Assembly: GCA_035701465.1 (NCBI GenBank)
Contig: DASSMU010000190.1
Location: 1-6,130, forward strand
Source: VRUE01 sp035701465
GTDB taxonomy: Bacteria > Actinomycetota > Thermoleophilia > Solirubrobacterales > 70-9
DNA: 6,130 bases
Reading direction: 5' to 3'
Part shown: positions 4,664 to 6,130 of the stretch, piece by piece
Layout of the letters: each line of letters begins with the position of its first letter
Numbering within the stretch: the first letter of the stretch is position 1
Translations under genes and position numbers: made by a program
Notes under the pieces: model-generated
What the model was told of the DNA's origin: nothing
Database searches by the model: none
The model's input: the letters and a program-made list of their open reading frames with translations, nothing else

Positions 4664-5359
4664 TCAGCAGCCGCCCAGGTGGCGCAGCCTGCGGCGGTAG
4701 ATCTGCATAGAGCTGTGTCGCCAGTCGCCGTGGGTCTGAGTTCGCAGGCTCCGCACCCGCTCGCGGTGGTAGGGGGAGGAGAGGCTCTCGGCGTGGCCGA
4801 TCACGTTGCGGACCTGAATATGGAAGCGGCAGCGCAAGTAGCGGGTCAGCCGCAGCGACGCGTGCATCTGGGCGCGATCGCCGAGCACTTCCGCATCGCT
4901 GAACCCGGTGTGCTCGATCCCGATCGCCGTCCAGTTGAGCCCGACCGTGTGACGGCAGCGGATCGTCAACGGAACGAGCTGATAGATCCGCCCCGAGCCG
5001 GAGACGACGAAATGAGCGCAAACGTTGGGCAGCTCATGCAGCTCGGGATCGGGTACGTCCGGAGCGAACGTGTTGTAGACGGCCGAAGCCCTGCCCGTTT
5101 CGGCCCAGTGCTCGATGATCACCCGCGGATGCTTGAGCCTCCAGGTCCGTTCCCCGTAGTGCCGCTCTGAGTAGGCGGCCATCTGCCGCTTCCGCTTGGA
5201 CGGGAACGGGATCAGCCGCTTCACGATTTGTGGCCGGTGAACTTGGCGTTCGCTTGCCGGCGGTCGGTGGCCGGCTGATCCGGATGAACTGCCTGCGGTT
5301 GAGATCGGGCCGCAGATGCAGACCAGTGCTATGGCGGCGGCAATGGCAACCGGTTTCAC
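4664..5359 (-). CDS. Secreted N-acetylmuramoyl-L-alanine amidase (Amidase_2 type)
   Basis: This 231-residue protein begins with a hydrophobic signal sequence (MKPVAIAAAIALVCICGPIS), followed by a Ser/Gly/Pro-rich linker to about residue 45. The catalytic region fits Amidase_2/PGRP enzymes, which cut the bond between N-acetylmuramic acid and the stem peptide using zinc. RVIIEHWAETG (79-89) supplies the first zinc ligand H84. CAHFVVSGSGRIYQLVP (114-130) is the characteristic central strand pair, AIGIEHTGF (145-153) carries E149, VIGHAES (186-192) gives the second ligand H189, and THGDW (209-213) offers D212 in place of the usual K-x-D-P-G. It acts in the cell wall, in remodelling or attack on other cells. 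The C-terminus is arginine-rich and ends in Cys. The start is GTG 5359 because it supplies the signal peptide; M60 would lose it. No clear ribosome site is seen. Third-position GC over the first 51 codons is about 65%, lower than neighbours. Confidence 0.87.
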   Translation of the reverse strand: MKPVAIAAAIALVCICGPISTAGSSSGSAGHRPPASERQVHRPQIVKRLIPFPSKRKRQMAAYSERHYGERTWRLKHPRVIIEHWAETGRASAVYNTFAPDVPDPELHELPNVCAHFVVSGSGRIYQLVPLTIRCRHTVGLNWTAIGIEHTGFSDAEVLGDRAQMHASLRLTRYLRCRFHIQVRNVIGHAESLSSPYHRERVRSLRTQTHGDWRHSSMQIYRRRLRHLGGC

Positions 5360-5411
5360 ACCAGCCAGTTTGCCTGGATCCCGTTCATGGGCCTGAGGCC
5401 GACGGGTAGGA

Positions 5412-5426
5412 CTCGGGCATTCCGAG
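5412..5426 (-). terminator. Weak hairpin just after the GNAT stop codon
   Basis: CTCGG, a 5-nt loop and CCGAG form a perfect 5-bp stem starting 2 nt after the GNAT stop codon. There is no T-run. It may be a U-less terminator ahead of the amidase gene; the evidence is slight. Confidence 0.25.
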
Positions 5427-5428
5427 GC

Positions 5429-5856
5429 CTACAGATTGCGGACTCGCCGGCCGATCTCCCGGTCGCGTGGGTAGCCGGCAGACTCCCAGAACTCGCCCGC
5501 GACCTCATCCTCGAAGGCGACCAGTGCGGTTATGCGACGGGTGCCGCACTGGCGCAGGTAGTCCTCACCGGCTCGGGTCAGCGCCAGCCCGATGCCCTGC
5601 CGCCGGTGCCCATCGCAGACACAAGCCGATACATGTTCCCCCGCCACCCGTCCCAGGCTGCGATCAGGGCTCCGACTATCTCCCCGTTCCGCTCGGCCAC
5701 CAGGAGGGCAGCCGGGGACTCGGCGACCAGGCGCTCGACGTCATCGAGACGGTCAGATGTGCTCGCATGCCCGCTCCGGGCCTGCGCCCACAGATCCAGC
5801 ACAGCCGGCACGTCGGCCTGCCTGCACCGACGTATGGCGGTCTCCGCACCGGTCAA
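5429..5856 (-). pseudogene. GNAT family N-acetyltransferase, split by a one-base frameshift
   Basis: Two overlapping minus-strand frames together make one GNAT enzyme, a cytoplasmic acetyl-CoA-dependent acyltransferase. The upstream frame (TTG 5856 onward) gives IRRCRQADVPAVLDLWAQA, then AALLVAERNGEIVGALIAAWDGWRGNMYRL (to residue 78), the first strands and helices of the fold. The downstream frame continues VCDGHRRQGIGLALTRAGEDYL, with the acetyl-CoA pyrophosphate loop RRQGIG, then RRITALVAFEDEVAGEFWESAGY, the standard GNAT ending. Between L78 (CTT, 5625-5623) and V (GTC, 5620-5618) only two bases (GT) stand where a codon is needed. One added base gives a 142-residue protein reading YRLVVCDGHRRQGIG. 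The upstream frame alone stops 14 codons after L78, before the cofactor loop is read. No homopolymer or slippery heptamer is present. A recent mutation or a sequence error are both possible. The substrate is unknown. Confidence 0.85.
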
Positions 5857-5860
5857 GCGC

Positions 5861-5868
5861 CGAGCATA
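5861..5868 (-). promoter_or_regulatory. Possible -10 box near the TTG start of the GNAT gene
   Basis: The minus strand reads GTATGCTC here, containing TATGCT that ends 6 nt (CGGCGC) before the TTG start. This is close to the leaderless spacing seen at the 4193-4217 promoters. The gene is also only 20 nt behind the upstream methyltransferase stop, so read-through transcription is an equal alternative. Confidence 0.3.
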
Positions 5869-5876
5869 CGTCGCGG

Positions 5877-6130
5877 CTAGGCGGTGGCCGAGGCGAGCAG
5901 CACCACGTTCGAGAAGCTCAGTGGCCCCGAGCCACCCCCCGCATCCGTCGCGGCCTGCGTGATCGCGTCCCAGGCCTCCTCCTGGGCCTCGCCTGCGTGC
6001 TGCTCGATCATCGCCCGGATCGGGGCGGCGATCGCCCTGACGTAGGCGGTGAAGTGCTCCGGTGACTCGAACTCGAAGGTGACCTCGTTCTGCTCCACGG
6101 CGACGTTCGAGAACCCACCTCCCTCGAGCA
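5877..6130 (-). CDS. C-terminal part of a probable SAM-dependent methyltransferase, 5' end outside window
   Basis: The visible 84 codons run from the right edge to TAG at 5877. They read LEGGGFSNVAVEQNEVTFEFESPEHFTAYVRAIAAPIR and so on, ending PLSFSNVVLLASATA. The GGFSNVAVE strand, followed by FEFESPEHFTAYVR and a final hydrophobic strand (SNVVLLASA), is the usual C-terminal pattern of class I (UbiE/MenG-like) methyltransferases in actinobacteria, where the segment after the SAM core forms part of the substrate lid. The SAM-binding motifs themselves would lie off the right edge and are not seen, so the enzyme call is an inference from the tail. The internal GTG at 6098 is not a start: the homologous reading continues upstream without a stop to the window edge. 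It lies 20 nt before the GNAT gene on the same strand. Confidence 0.7.
   Translation of the reverse strand, partial: LEGGGFSNVAVEQNEVTFEFESPEHFTAYVRAIAAPIRAMIEQHAGEAQEEAWDAITQAATDAGGGSGPLSFSNVVLLASATA

Noticed and set aside
1..6130. CRISPR array, tRNA/rRNA, insertion sequence or phage module
   Set aside because: No regularly spaced repeats, no tRNA-like folds, no transposase, integrase or terminal repeats were seen on either strand.

Overview
This window is a high-GC, gene-dense stretch of bacterial chromosome. It most likely comes from an actinobacterium, and the gene types (Ddn-type F420 nitroreductase, DUF4234, DUF6636, SnoaL-like proteins) together with frequent GTG/TTG starts fit the Thermoleophilia/Solirubrobacterales side of the phylum. 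That placement is inferred from gene content and codon use, not from a marker gene. No RNA genes, insertion sequences, CRISPR arrays or phage genes are visible. The only sign of gene decay is a broken acetyltransferase.

Left block (1-2549, all minus strand, read right to left): a small ferredoxin-fold/ABM-like protein, a DUF4234 membrane protein with a proline-rich tail, a VOC (glyoxalase-like) protein, an NAD-type short-chain dehydrogenase (SDR) and the start of a Ddn-type deazaflavin (F420)-dependent nitroreductase that runs off the left edge. VOC sits 7 nt behind DUF4234, and the nitroreductase overlaps the end of the SDR gene, so these are probably co-transcribed pairs. A 20-bp near-palindrome lies between VOC and SDR and may be an operator controlling SDR plus nitroreductase, which look like a redox pair acting on a lipid-like or xenobiotic substrate.

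Middle (2550-4224): a 180-bp divergent region with overlapping inverted repeats separates the minus-strand block from a plus-strand HemG-like flavodoxin. The flavodoxin converges on a minus-strand SnoaL-like (NTF2-fold) protein, with a small hairpin over the stop codon. Upstream of SnoaL, on the same strand, is a SixA-like histidine phosphatase.

Right block (4186-6130): the histidine phosphatase and a secreted, six-cysteine DUF6636 protein are divergently transcribed from a 39-bp gap. Each has a TANNNT -10-like hexamer exactly 7 nt before its GTG start, the arrangement expected of leaderless mRNAs. The secreted protein converges on a secreted Amidase_2-type N-acetylmuramoyl-L-alanine amidase. 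Beyond that lie a GNAT acetyltransferase interrupted by a one-base frameshift and the C-terminal part of a probable SAM-dependent methyltransferase that enters from the right edge.

I see no clearly new multi-gene system. The items most worth checking are the paired leaderless promoters, the SDR operator candidate, the CTG-type start of the nitroreductase, the nested inverted repeats at 2617-2657 and the frameshifted GNAT gene.
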